Origin: Eimeria necatrix
Taxonomy: Eukaryota; Apicomplexa; Conoidasida; Eucoccidiorida; Eimeriidae
DNA length: 64,000 nucleotides
Assembly (NCBI RefSeq): GCF_000499385.1
Contig: NW_013654910.1
Location: 2,714-66,713 of the forward strand
Direction of reading: 5' to 3'
Position 1 is the first letter of the stretch. Every line of letters begins with the position of its first letter. Shown piece after piece: positions 35,129 through 48,600 of the stretch. Both the position numbers and the translations under genes were made by a program. Below the pieces are notes generated by a model. The model saw nothing but the letters and a program-made list of their open reading frames with translations, was not told the DNA's origin and ran no database searches.

Positions 35129-38100
35129 TCAGTTGGCGGAAGATTGGTCCCTGAGGCTCTGGCGCTTTCGCACCTCGCGCTTAACCTCTTCATCTTTCTT
35201 CGCATGCGTTCTTGTTGCTTGAGCCTTCGGCTGAATCTGCAACAACAAGCCCACCAAACCTCCACACCGAGCTCAGCAGCAGCCCTTGAGACACAATCGA
35301 GGCAGCGCTAATCATAGGCGATTACAATAAGGGTCACTGAGGTGCTGCAGCAGCAGCAGCAGCAGCAGCGCCTGCTGCACCGTCTGCTGCTGCTGCTACT
35401 GGCGCTACTTACTTGGAACGTTACTCTGGCCCTAGCTGAGCCTGCCTGGTTGCGACAGACAATTACGTATGTCTTTCTGGGAACCCTCAAGGGCCTGACG
35501 ACATCGCTGGCTTCATCCGCTTGGTAGGCTGCTGCAGCCGCTGCAGCCTCAGCTGTAGGTTGGTACACACCTGAGGCAACGAAAGGCGGCAGCATGTCAA
35601 ATAATAATAGTGGCAATAATAGTTATGATAATAATAGTAATAATAATAACAATAGCAATTATAATAGTAACACTGGCAAAAATAATGGTGGACACAGAGA
35701 CGACAGCAGAAGTCAAGAGGTGTGGATGACTGTAGCAGCGCTAGCTGCGTGGCCGTGACAATAGTGACGATCAATCTAATATTACGTTGAATTTGCGAGT
35801 TAATTAATTCGTTTTACATCTTTTTGGGTTAGAACGCGGCCAAGAAGATGGCAAGGCAAAACTGGCATTAGAGCTCTTTGAAGGGCGCCAACAAAGGCAG
35901 CAAGACACATGTTCACAAACAGCAGCGTTAACACGCAAGCCAATGGTAATGATGGATTGAATAACAACGAGCAGCAGCAACTATCAGAAAACAGAAGCAC
36001 ATAGCGACAAAGAACAGCAACAAGAGCGAATAAACAAGCAAATTTAATTGCTCAGTTTGAAGACGTACGGGATGCTGGGTCGTGAGACTTCGTGAATGCA
36101 TGCATTAGCTGCGCACTCATGTCGCCCTCGTCTTTGGCCGGAATTATGCCTTCGATTATCCCTGCGTACAAACCCTAAAGCCAAACCCCTAAACCCTGAA
36201 TCCTAGATCCTAAACCTTTACAGTTAATCATATCCTTGATTCACGCGCTCACTACAAAGATAAGAAAGCCGGGATATATCTGTTGCTCAAGAAGCAAAAG
36301 CAGCAGCACCGGCGATCCCAACAACAGCGTTATGACCCCTTCACTTTAAACAGCAGCAGCGGAAGCCTTGCCATCCACAGTAGCAGCCCTCTCCCTACAC
36401 CCCTTCCACTGCTTCCTCTCCCCTAAGCAGCCCCAGCAGCAGCAGCAGCAGCACACACCAGTTTGCCGATTGAAAAGCAGCCCTGTTTGGGGTGGCAGCC
36501 TCGGCGTAATGGACCACCGCAGCTGGGTGCGGTCCACTCTGCCGGACACCGCAGGCTCCAGGCGGACATAAGACCCAGGGGCAAAAGTCACGCACGGCCG
36601 AGGGTCCTCGAGGTCAGGCCGGTAGCGCCGGGGTACGATGTACCGCAGCTGCAGCACAGCATATGCATGCCGCATAACGCTTTTTTGTTGCACCTATATG
36701 GCATCTATATACAATATATAGAGCACACATGAATGGGCATACATGCTTATTTTTGCATGCACAGGATGCATGTACGTGTTGTGTGAAGCGGCAATTGCAA
36801 CACGAGAAGTAACAGCAGCAACAAAACAGCCAAAGCACTAGCATTGGCAGCAGCACGAGCAGCATGAAGGGCAGAAACAGCCGTCAGCAGCAGCAGCGTG
36901 GCCCGCAGCAAGCAAAAGAAGAGCATGTTCTCAGCTAGTTTCCGCAGTAGCATCAGCAGCAGAAAGATGAGAAGGGATACCTTAAGCGGCTTCCCCTCCT
37001 TCGAGGTAGGCTCAGGCTTGTACGCTTCTTGAAGCTCCTCCACTTGCTCCTTAGCCCTCGACAACTTGTCTCCCATAATGGACTCGATGTGTTGCTTCAT
37101 CTTTTGTTCCACCTCTTCAGCCTCTTGGGAGGCCCCAGACTGGAGGCCCACCGCACCCAGCACCGCCAACATCGACTGCACGGCGGTGCTAACCCCGCTC
37201 TTCAAACTCTGCAGCAGCAGCAACGGCAGCAGCAGCAGGGGTAGTCGAGAGGGTGAAGCGAGATGTGGGGACACTGCGAGGTTGGACAGGAGAGTATACA
37301 TGCGTTATTTTGGGGCCGCGTTTTAACGCTTGCTTTGCATGCGCCGCCCCCCCGCTGGCTCGTTTCTTTATCGGCCCGCATGCATTAGCCTTTGAACTTC
37401 TGTGCCTACTATGTCCTTTTTGCCTGTCTGTCTCTGAGTCCCCTCGGTGGCTGCCTTTCTTCAAGGGGTTTGCCCTAGATTTTAGGGTCTAGGGTGTAGA
37501 GTTTGCTACTCAAGCAACTGTCCCTGAGACGTGTATAAGGTGCCTGTCTTTATTAAAACAACGCTGGCTACAGCAGTTTGGCCTGCTAAGCCGAGTTGCT
37601 ACATTGGAAAAGAGATGTGGGTGTACCTCGAAGCTGGAGAAGGCGAGTCCCAAGAAGCCGAAGAAAGCCAGCAGCCCCAGAGTAGTGAGGCAGAGGACGA
37701 GCAGCATGCGATCTAGAGAAAGGCCCACCTCCTGAAGGACCAGGAGGGGCATGAAGCGGCCAAAGAGGACTTCGAACCCGCTGAGGAGTTCGCTGAGGGA
37801 GAGGCTGAGGTCGTGGTTGATGTCCATGAGATCGAACATGCGCTTGATGTCTTGTTCGGGCATTTGAATGCGCATTTTGTGAATGACGTCTCGCAGCATG
37901 GAGAAGCTCATGCCCTCCACGGACAAAGAACTCAAAATAGACCCCACGTCTTCTGGCTTTATCAGCCCAAAACGATTCGTCCGCCTCTCCATAGACTTCA
38001 GCACCCGCTCCAGCCGCGAGTTCGGCACCTCCAGCTGCAGCGCCAGCGTCAGCAGCACGCGGATCGCCTCGGGCCACAGACCCGTCATCAGCAGCCTGTT

Positions 38101-41100
38101 TTTGCAGCACAGCGAGCCAGCAGGCCTCAGCAGTTGCTTCATTTACGCGGGTGCAGAACAACTTGAGTGAGCAGCTACAAAAAACCGAATAGCCCACAGG
38201 ACAGCCCCCGTTTCTGCTGCTAAAGGGCCCATAGCTAGCGCTGGCTCAAAGGCCACTTAAAGGACTTTTACTAATTAAAACGGAGGCACCGGCAACATAA
38301 TCGGGGAAGACGGGCAAAGAGGCACTTCTGACACCAGCAGAACTGCCTATGTGCAGCAACTCAGACCCTACTTGACAGCCAATCTCTAATTTACGTCTCC
38401 GCAGCCCAATCCCAATTACCATTCTCCGCAGCCAAATCCAAACTCTTTGCAACCAAACCCTAATTACTACCTTCGCAGCCAAACCCAAATTAATGCCCTC
38501 CGCAGCGAAGACCTTGTTATCACCCTCCGCAGCTAAAGCCTACTACTATCTAAGCTCTAATTAACATCCCCTACAGGTAGACCTTGATTGAAACGCTCTT
38601 TAGCCAAACCCTAGCAGTAAATCCCTCCTTAACTGCCTACCGGGGCAGCTTCTTGCGGAGGCACTCTATGCTGACGACTCGGCCCTTGGTGGGGTCCATG
38701 CCCAAGATATCCATTTCCAGCCTCAAGTACTTAGTGCGAATCGAACCCTCCAGGAGCCCCGCCGGCAAAAAGTCCGTCACGTCCATGGGGTCCTTGGGCA
38801 GCTCATCCCACAGTGCGCGGGCGGCCTGAGAGTGGCACGAAAAGGGCTGCTGCAGCAGCTCGTTATTGCTACGAAGCTGCTGCTGTTGAGGCGCAGCAGC
38901 AGCAAGCTCCAGAAGAAATTTTACCATAAAAATAAGGCAGGCAAGAAAGAAGCCGAAGGAAATGCAACAATGACAAGAAAGCGAAAAGTGCCGGCGACTG
39001 CAATTGAGAGGTGATTGCTCTGTCCTCTTTCGCCATATTCAAATAAATGTCATTTGTGAACTAAATTGAGCTGGCTGCCCCTTTGAGTAGTGCCGAAATG
39101 AGACAACTGGCCGCAGCAGAAGAGCGGGAGCAGATGGCATTTCGAAGGCAACGCCAAATATGAATAAGAAAGGAAGAGGCTCAGAAAAAGCAGAAAGAAG
39201 GCAGGTGAAAAAATGCATTTGAAGAACAACGCAAAATAATAAAACACTTTCCCCTGCAACAAACGAACGCAACAATGTTCTGCTGAACGCGAGCCCCTGA
39301 CCAAACTGCAGATTTGCACTTTTAGATATGCAGAAACAATGATATGCCCAAATAGTAATGCCCAAGTAACGCAAAAATGCATATACGTTAAACATGCGCG
39401 TACAAATACCGTAAAAACACTAGCTGGGAAAGCGGCAGTATGGACAACAACAAAAGCGCATGTATATGGCAGCAGGAACAGCAACAGAGTCCCCGTCATC
39501 AACAGCAGTGCGAGAAACAGCCATAAAAAGGCATATTGACGAACAGGATTGGCTGCAAGTATTACTTTTTGCATCCATGCAGACCTGTATGCGTAGGCTT
39601 GCAAACAAATACAATACATGCAACTGCACAAAGATATATATGCACATATGTACACATGTCGGGGAGCCTTTACTCATTGATAGATCTGTATAAATGCAAG
39701 TAAAAATATTTACTCTGTCTGAAATGACAATGTCGAGTTGCCTGAGTATGCGCCTAAAGATGACGAAGGTGACGAGCCCCTTGTAGCCAACAATGTTTGA
39801 AACGGAATCCCTGTTGAGAAAGGGCTTGCCGAGGGCCGTGAAGGGCTGTAGATACACCCTAGTGATGCCCAGCTTCACGTCTCGCTCCGGCAAAAACTGC
39901 TGAATCTCGTCATAACTGTCAAAAGATATCATTATCCACAGCATGCGTGAGTGTCGATGGCCAACGCTCAAGCCCAGCTTCACTGCGACGCGGTGAAACA
40001 TCTCAAAAGACACCATACGCATGCCCTGCAACAGCAAAAAGTCGGTGCAGCAAACGCAGCAACAGCAGCAGATGCGGTAGCAGCTCACGCACATGCAACA
40101 GCAGGAGCGAATGCAGCGGCACGAGCAATTGCAGACGCAGCAGCAGCAGCGATCAAAGGCAGTTCAACGCCTACTCCAAGGATGAACTGGAATTTGTTGA
40201 CCCCAGAAGGCAAAGCTAACCAGCAAAGCAAGCGAACAAAATTTGTTCCTTTGAAATAAAACTGTAGTGTTAATGGTTTGACGCATTCAGAATACAAGAA
40301 TTCATATCACTCTGTGCCGACACAGTCAAACGTCTGTCTAATATGAACGTATGCAGATTCACAAAGATAATGATCACTATGAAATATATACACATAACAC
40401 ATAGAAATACATGCATATGCACATGGATACATGTATGTTTACGTATGCATATATACGTATATATGCGCATATTTAAGGGTATAGAAATACATATTTGCAA
40501 CATATTTGAGCTGCTGCTGCTGCCCACCTCCTCCATGGCGTCCAGAGCAAGGTCTCCAGGGACAGCCTGGAAGTCGTCTCCTTCTGCGGCTCTCATGGCT
40601 ACGTCCCTATTGACAGTGCCCAGCTGGGTGATGCCTTCTTTGGGCCCCGCTTTGCGGCCCCTGAGTCTGTCTCTGCCTCTTCTAAGTTCGGAGATCTGCG
40701 GCTGAAACAGCTTGTGGATCTCCTTCACGAACTCCACCATTTGGCTCTTTCCCATGTACCCCGGGCACGACGCCGTCAGCTTTTCAAAAGCACGGAACAT
40801 CTCCGGAGTCCACCCAGGGTCATGTCGAAACTGAGTCCAGTCGATGATCTCGCTGACCGTCTCGCCTGCAGGCCGCCACCGCCACCGCAGCAGATTAGTG
40901 CATTCATACAAACCAAAATCAATGTGAAACATTTGCGAAAATATAATTCGAAGAGGAAAACTTGTATAATGTGCCAATATGTGGTTATGTTTGTGTGTGT
41001 GCAAACGCATGTACATCAATTTTGTATGTAATATGTATACACATATACACGTACAGGGATACATGCTTATGAAGACACAAATATATAAACACGAATAAAC

Positions 41101-44100
41101 ATATAAATATTCAGGCAATTAATTTTGTATTCACACGTGCAGTCTGGGGGAACGCACTGGAAGCCTGAATGTCGCAGACTGCGGAGTCCTTTCGGAGTCC
41201 GAGTTTCTCGAGGGCGCCGACGACGTGGCCTCTTTCGTGTACGTACACCGAGCCGATCTTGAGCTGCTGGAGGCAGCCGACGACTCCTGAGAAGTTCAGC
41301 CGATTGTCCGTCAGAAGTTGAATTGCTTCATCGACCAAGTCCAGTGGCAAGAAGCCTGACCAGTTCCCCAGCTGGTGGAACACGCTCCGCAGCCGCTCCA
41401 AGTTGCTTTCGTAACGCCGCCGCTGCCGGTCTTCAGCAGAGCTCGTCACTGAACAAAAGTCGCCCCAACCAAACAAACGCGCCTGCAGCAAATGCTGCTG
41501 CACCTGCTCCAGCGGTTGCTGCTGCACGTGCTGCTGCACATGCTGCTGCTACAGATTCCTCCGCAGCAAATGCTGCTGGGAGTGCAGCTACAGATGCTGC
41601 TGCTGCAAGTGCTGTGGCGCTAAATGATGCTACGAATGTTGCTGTATTGTGTGCTGCTGCAAATGATGCGGCTTTGAATGCTATTGTGAGAACTGCCGTG
41701 AGCCCTAATGCAATATATGTGACTGTAACTGCTGCCGCTGATAATGCTGTTGTTGCTGCTTCTGCGGTTGTGGCACGGGTGGCAGCTGCCGTGAACCCTA
41801 ATGCAATAGATGTGACTGTAGCTGCTTCAGCTGCTAATGCTGTTGTTGCTGCTTCTGCGGTGCTGGCACGGGGGGCAAGCGAGTTTTGGTTTTTCGGCTG
41901 CTGCTGCTATGGCGACGCTGCTGCTGCTGCTTTTTACTGCTTTGTACTCTGCCGCTGCATCAAAACCAACTAGAAAGGCAGCTTTTTGACCCCAAACCCT
42001 AAATCCATTGCGCTAAGCCCGAAACCGTACGTCTTGAAACTCGGTCTTCTGATACTCTCTCTGAATCTCTGTCGCTAACTCCGTCCATCTCAACAGCACC
42101 CCCAGGGAGCTCATCCATAGACAAATTGTTTCCGAGCAGCTGAACCAAGAACTGGAAGCCTGAAAAAAATAGAAAAGTATATATGAGCAAGCACAAATGC
42201 ATATAAAGCTAGTTGTGAGCCACCTCAGGGTTATATGCGTGTGCACGTGTGTGCATGCATGCTTACACATTCATACATTACATTTGTACAAGAATACCTA
42301 AGTCCAATTTTGACCCGTCCCATGAATATACGACTATGAAAATACACTCTCGTACTCTTTTTATTAGAATGCCTAAATGCTTGAACACGAGAATAGAGCA
42401 ATGCACGCACAAGCATGCATACATGCAACGGCCTGCATAGAGAAAGATTCGTGAGGCTGGCTGAAAATGCGAAATATATTTGCGGCATTCCCCAAAGCGC
42501 CAGCCCCAGCACTAAAAGTAACATTTTGTTTCCTGCTGCTCCTGATGCTGCTGCGGCTTTTGACTGCTGCTGCTCTCTTTTTGTGTCCCTGCCATATGAA
42601 GTGCATGCACAGATTTGTTCACATGTATGGATATGCAGGCTACATATCTTACGCATACATGTTTAGAAATACATTTGCTGGTTCGCGCACATGCATGCAT
42701 TTTTAAACAAATGCAAGTAGGCATGCATCCGTCCTGTGTTCGTGTAATCCCTAATGCGGGCACTGCCTCTTTTACTGTTGTTTTCGTTCGAGTAAGGAAT
42801 TGTCGCAGCTAAGCGGCGGCATAACAAGAGCCAGCTGTGACATGGTTACTTTTTTTCAAGAGAAATAATGCTGGGATTGAGAAACTCACAAGACAGCCAC
42901 AAGTATCTTTCCGAAATGTACTTCAGCACCTGCACAACGTGGGTGGTCGAGTTCATCCGCTGCAGACGGCCGCCCAGCTGCTTGTCTATGGCCTCCACCA
43001 CCAGCTTCAAGCAGGCCAGCTCTGTGGGCTGCAGGATCTTCATCTGCATGCGCCGAAGTCCACAAAAGCCAGCCAAAGTACATACAAATTTGAAAATATG
43101 GTTTGAGGATGCGAAACATGGAATTTCTTGTGTGGAGTGTGCAGCGGGAGAGCTGTGGTAGAACGATTGGCAGCGGAAAGGCTCAAAACAAGAGCATCCA
43201 CAAATATCCACATAATGATACAGCCCCAAGGCATAAGTTGCGATGCGGAATATGCTGATCAAGCAAAAGGATATGCGCGTAATATCTACACAGCACAGTA
43301 TGAATTGGCTCAACTCGGAGCAGCCATTCAAAAGTAAGGAAGAAAAATAAAAACGATGAAATTGATGAAGAACACAGTGCTTTCTTTCTGCGGGAGGCGC
43401 ATAAGCAACGAAATCAGAGCAGCAACGGAATAATATTTGTACGTATATCACGCAGCAACACCTGTAGACTTGAATGCGCCCTTGAAGTAGACCACAGCAA
43501 AGTATGAGTCAGACTAAGGACTTGAGCACGAAAGATGATTCAAAATGAAGAGAATATATCTCCCTTTTTTGTTTACAAATAGGTGCAGTTACACTCAAAT
43601 TCCATTCTTAGTGCGGAAGAGCCACCTCTCGGATGGCGGCGCCCTCAACAATGAGCTCCAGATCTTCCTCTTGCACTTGTCTCTGTTCAATAATCTGGAG
43701 GTCCACTAGGGTTTTCATAATGAGGTGGACCTGCAGCTGCTGCTGCTGAGAGCCCTGAGCCTTGGCTATGAGGGCCAAAATGTCGCGAATCTCGAAATCT
43801 TTTTCAATTCGGTAGCGCTGCAAAGACCGCATGAGCTGGTTGGCCGTCTTGGGGGGCGCGCTGGTGAGGGCCTCTTGGTTGCTGGGGTGTACATCTGCCC
43901 TGGAGAGCTCGAGGCTGCTGTTCAGCAGCCGAGACGCCTTCATAGAAACCTTTTGAGGCATTACATTGTCGAAATAGTCTTGAATGCCACTGCGCACGTT
44001 CAGCGTGTCAAACATTTGCGCATGCACCAGCCGGAACTGCCGAGTCAGCTCCTGGTAGAACTCCACCTGGATTACCTTCAACAGGGTCACGAAACGGTCC

Positions 44101-45609
44101 TCCTGAGACGCTCAACCCTCCAGAAACCCTAAACCCTAAACCCTAAACCCTAGGCCCTTGACCCTGCACTTTGATCTGAACAACCCAGTCTCGCACCCCA
44201 GCCCTGCTGCAGCTTCAGGGCCTGCAGCCTGGCTGCGGGTCTAGGCCAGCCATCTTGAGACCTGAACCCTAAAACTTTTATTGCGGAGACAAGCACTGAG
44301 CCCTAAACCCTAAGCGACGCATGCGGGGACTTCGAGCCCAGCGTTGCAGCTGCAGCTTCTAAAGCCGTGGGCCTGCGCCGGCGTGTCTCAGCTCTTCAGC
44401 TGCCTCTCCCACATCCCGCACTGGCTCCCGGCTAGCTACTTCGGTACTTTGGCCAGCTAGCTATCCTATTCCTCTGGCTAGCTAGCTAGCTGAAGAAGTA
44501 GCCGGCGAGAAGAATAGAAATTAGCTAAAAGAAACGAAAAAGCTGCAGCAAACTGACCTTTCTGCCGCCCGGGGCCTCTTCGCTGCCAAGCCCCGCGTAA
44601 CCCGCAGAAAGCGCTGAGCCCGCCCTAGACAGTCTTAGAGAGGGGGCGGAAGTGCCCAGGACGGCTTCTTTGCCAAAAACGGGAGACAGCAGCAGCAAAT
44701 GTGTCTCCAGGGTCTTCGCCGCCAAGTAAGGCACAGAAGATATCAGCTCGTCCACAGCCCTGAGCGCCAGCAGCCACGGGGGCTCATCACAGGTTTTTCG
44801 ATAGTGCAAAGGAAATAAAGCAAAAGGTGAAAAAGGCAAAAAAGGAGACAGTCTCTCGCCATTTCGGGCTCGCCAGCACTTCGTTCACTGCGGCCGTCTG
44901 CAAGCAGCTGCTCCGTGACTCCTCCAAATCAATTTCCCATTTGTACCAACTGCGATAAAGTTTAACGGCTAGCTGTGGCTAGCTGTGGCTAGCTGTGGCT
45001 GATTGTGGCTAGCCGTAGCTAGCTGTGGCTGGTTGTGGCTAGCTGTGGCTAGCTGTGGCTAGCTGCCGGCGGTGTGAAGCTCGGGCAAGGCTCACTGTCC
45101 CCTGTTCTCCTGAGTGACGTAGTTGTAGATGAACTGCAGCTTTCTGGCGTTGATTTTGGACTTGAGCTCATATTCAATTCTGTCCTCTTCAGTGTTGGCG
45201 ATGGCGTTGCGGTCTCTGCCTTCATCGTCCGCCTCCTGCGGCGCCCACAGCCGCCCCAGCAGGAAACAGCGGGCTGCAGCAGCAGCTGCTGCTGCTGCTG
45301 CTGCTACTTGCGCCGCAGCAGCATGTCCAGCAACAGGAGCAGCAGCCACGGCATCACCCGCGGCAGCAGCAGCAGTGAATGCAACGGCAGCATCAGCAGC
45401 AACTTCACAAGCAGCAGCAGAGCCTGCAATGGCCTCGTTAAGCAATTGCAGTACCAACTACAGCAACCCTATCAGCAACAACTGCGGCAGCCGCAGCAAT
45501 TCCTGCAGCAGCACTATGGACGGCAGCAGCTGAAGCAGCAGGGCCTGCATCATCATTTTGAGCCCGAACCACAGCAGCGGTGCCTGCAGCAGCCTCATAA
45601 GCATCAACT

Positions 45610-45641
<32 letters not shown>

Positions 45642-48600
45642 TCTTGCTGCGATTACATTGGGCATGTCCTCGTCTTCTTCGTCTGTGGTCTCGTCAATGT
45701 CTGAGGGCTCGCTGGCCGAAAGCTCCAGGCTCTCGTCGCTGAGGCGGTCCAGCTCCTCCATGTCAAGATCGTCTGCTTCCCCGGGCCGCAGCGTGGGGAA
45801 CAGCAGCTCGTAGTCGCGGTCCAAATCGCCTGATGAGCAGCAACAGCAGCAGCAGCAGCAACAGCAGCAACAGCAGCAGCAACAGCGAAAGGTACTGCGA
45901 TGGGACCGTGGGGGGGCTCAGCGCTGTTGCGGCAGCGATGCGTGGACGCAGAAGAGGAAATGCAGGGAAGTTTTCGATCAGGAGTCAGGCTAGGGCTTAG
46001 GATTAGGGTTTAGGGTTGGGGCTAAGCGCTTTGGCTTAGGGCTAGGGTTTAGGGTTTCGGGCCCACCAGACTGTAAGCTGTATATCTTGACGAGGTCGTG
46101 CAGGGATATCCCCACGGCGGGGTCGATGTTGGTGTTGACTGCATCATTGTAGTACTCGCAGAGTTGCTCCCACTGGGTCTGCAGATGTAAGCCCCAAACC
46201 CTAAACCCTAAACCCTAAACCCTAAACCCTAAGCTTTGAATCCTAGTTAGCTTGCCGGTTGCGGCAGGGCCTGCTAGCAAGCTCTGTGTCGCTTCGTTTG
46301 ACCCCCCGTCAGTTCTACCAGGTCAAATCTAACTACCAGCCTGCTGGAGCCCTAAACCCTAAACCCTAAACCCTAGCCACTGGCCCCCAAAAAACGCACA
46401 AGCTCGGTGTCGCTGCCCTTGACTCTTCTGAGGAGGGCCAAATAGTTCTTCGCAGTGAGTTTGTCTTTGTGGTCGTCGACGAACTTGTCGAAAATAAGCT
46501 GCACCTTCAGCATCTCATCCAGCTCCTCCGCAGGCGGGTATTTCGGGACAGCAATTATGGCCTGGCTGTAGCTGGTGTTCGGCGCAGGCGACGTGTCCAC
46601 TTTGTAGCTAAAGAAGCAGCAAGAGAGATGCAGCACAAACGGCAGCAGCTGCTGCAGAGCTGCAGCAACAGCGAGTGCCCTGCTGCTGTTGCAGCAGCCG
46701 CAACAACGGCAGCTGCCCTGCGGCTGCTGCAGAGGTCGCACGGCACCTGACGCTAGAAAGAAGGCTAAAGAAAGCAGTGCTTCTCTGGCAGCTACAGCTA
46801 CAGATTAATAGCCCAGCAGGCCCTGCTGCTGCTGCTGCTGTTGCTGCTGCTGGTGCTGCTGCTGTGGTGCTGCTACACGCCGTTAGCTCACCCGTATCTG
46901 GGCCCGTACTTGACACCGTCCTTCAGCAGCACAGAATCCCACCCCGTGAGCATGTCCTCCACGCGTTCGCTGTGGCGCTCCACCTCCGCGCAGGTTGCGA
47001 ACCGTGCTGCAGCAGCAGCAGCAGCAGCAGCAACCGCGATGACCACTGGCAGCTGCTGCGAAATTTAAGTTAACCCTAAACTCTCTGTGGAATGCAAGCA
47101 CTTAACCCTATGTCTGCGTGGATTGCGATGCCTAGGGAGTTCAACATATGGCCAAACAAGGCCACTTCGGCCTGGGACGTCAGCTACAGCAAGTGCATCT
47201 CTGCCCTAGCTAGAATCCGCAGCGCCTAGGGTTTAGGGTTTAGGGTTTAGGGCCGACCTCCATCCGGCAGATTCGGAATTGCATGCAGCCCCGTGGCGAC
47301 TCCATTGCTGTCAATGCTGAAGGCGTTTTCAAAGGGGGCCACGACCTTTTCGTAGACGTAAGTTGCCAGCTGAGGCGGTCAAGAGTGTAAACACATTAGG
47401 CATGCCTATTAATAAATATAATAATAATTGGAAGCAGATGCCTTTATCCTCACGTAATTTGTGCAGATTCAGGTATATTTTGTATTATTTATGTAGCCGT
47501 GAGAGTGAGGGTTTTCCGCTGGCCTAATCCCTTGGCTAAGCTGCATTGCACTTGCCGCTGCTGGTGGTGCTGCTGCGCCTTCTGCTGCTGCTGCTGCTGC
47601 TGCAGGTGCGCAATAGACTAAGAAGTTTCTAGCCACTGATGCTGCATTCTTTGTTGCAACTGCATATGAGCTTATACAGGTAGTGGTGCTGCAACAAACT
47701 AATACAAGATAATGTGGGTGTAATGCATTCATGGAACAACATTACAGGTAGGAAGCAATTTTGTCTGTGCAGCATAGATGCAGTAAAATGAAACGCCAGG
47801 TTAACTGCACAGGATTAACGCTTGGGTTTACTTTTTCTTTTTTCCTTTTCATCCCCGCAGAGCCAAAATGCTTCAAAGAGCTTCCAGAGCGGCTTGAAAA
47901 CGAATCGGACTCCTCATGGACATAGCCGAGTTGGAACTCTCTCCGCATGCGCATCCTGGCCTCCTGAGGGGCAGATAAGCCGCAAAAGCCAACGAATAAC
48001 AAATAAAATTTTAATAGTAGTCGATTAAATGACTCAAAGCTAGAGAAAACAGCTTGAAGTGTACACAGCGGAACCCATCCAGCAAAGGAAAAACTAATGA
48101 GCAGCTACATTTTTATGACTGCATCGCTCAGCGCCATTTGTAGAGAAAATAAAAATAAACAAAAATGTGAGTTCACATTCGACAAATACATCAAGCATTC
48201 AGACGTATCTACATTGATTTGCATGCCTGCAGCTATGCATATTCAGAGATATATGTATAAATATATTTTAGCATATTTGTGTCTATCTGTGTATATGTAT
48301 ATGCATGCATGAAATGCACATATTTATATAACTGCCACAAGTCCACATGCATACAAAAACACATTTATGTGAGTATACGCAGTGCAACTCCACAGAATAT
48401 CTGGACGCAGCCCACATATGCCTGTTCACACACATAACTATCTATGGATAGGGCTTTTATGCAAAATTTGCAAGTAAACATTTGCCAAAACCTTATAGCA
48501 AAAAGTATATTCACACGCAAACACATAGCATGCATGCAGCACAGATAAAGGAATGCAGCGACTGCGCACCCGCAGCTCGTCTCGAATTTTGTCTCTGTAG

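Noticed and set aside
41323..41973. Ala-rich plus-strand frame
   Set aside because: It lies across exon 31 and intron 30 of the giant gene and reflects GCT/GCA composition only.
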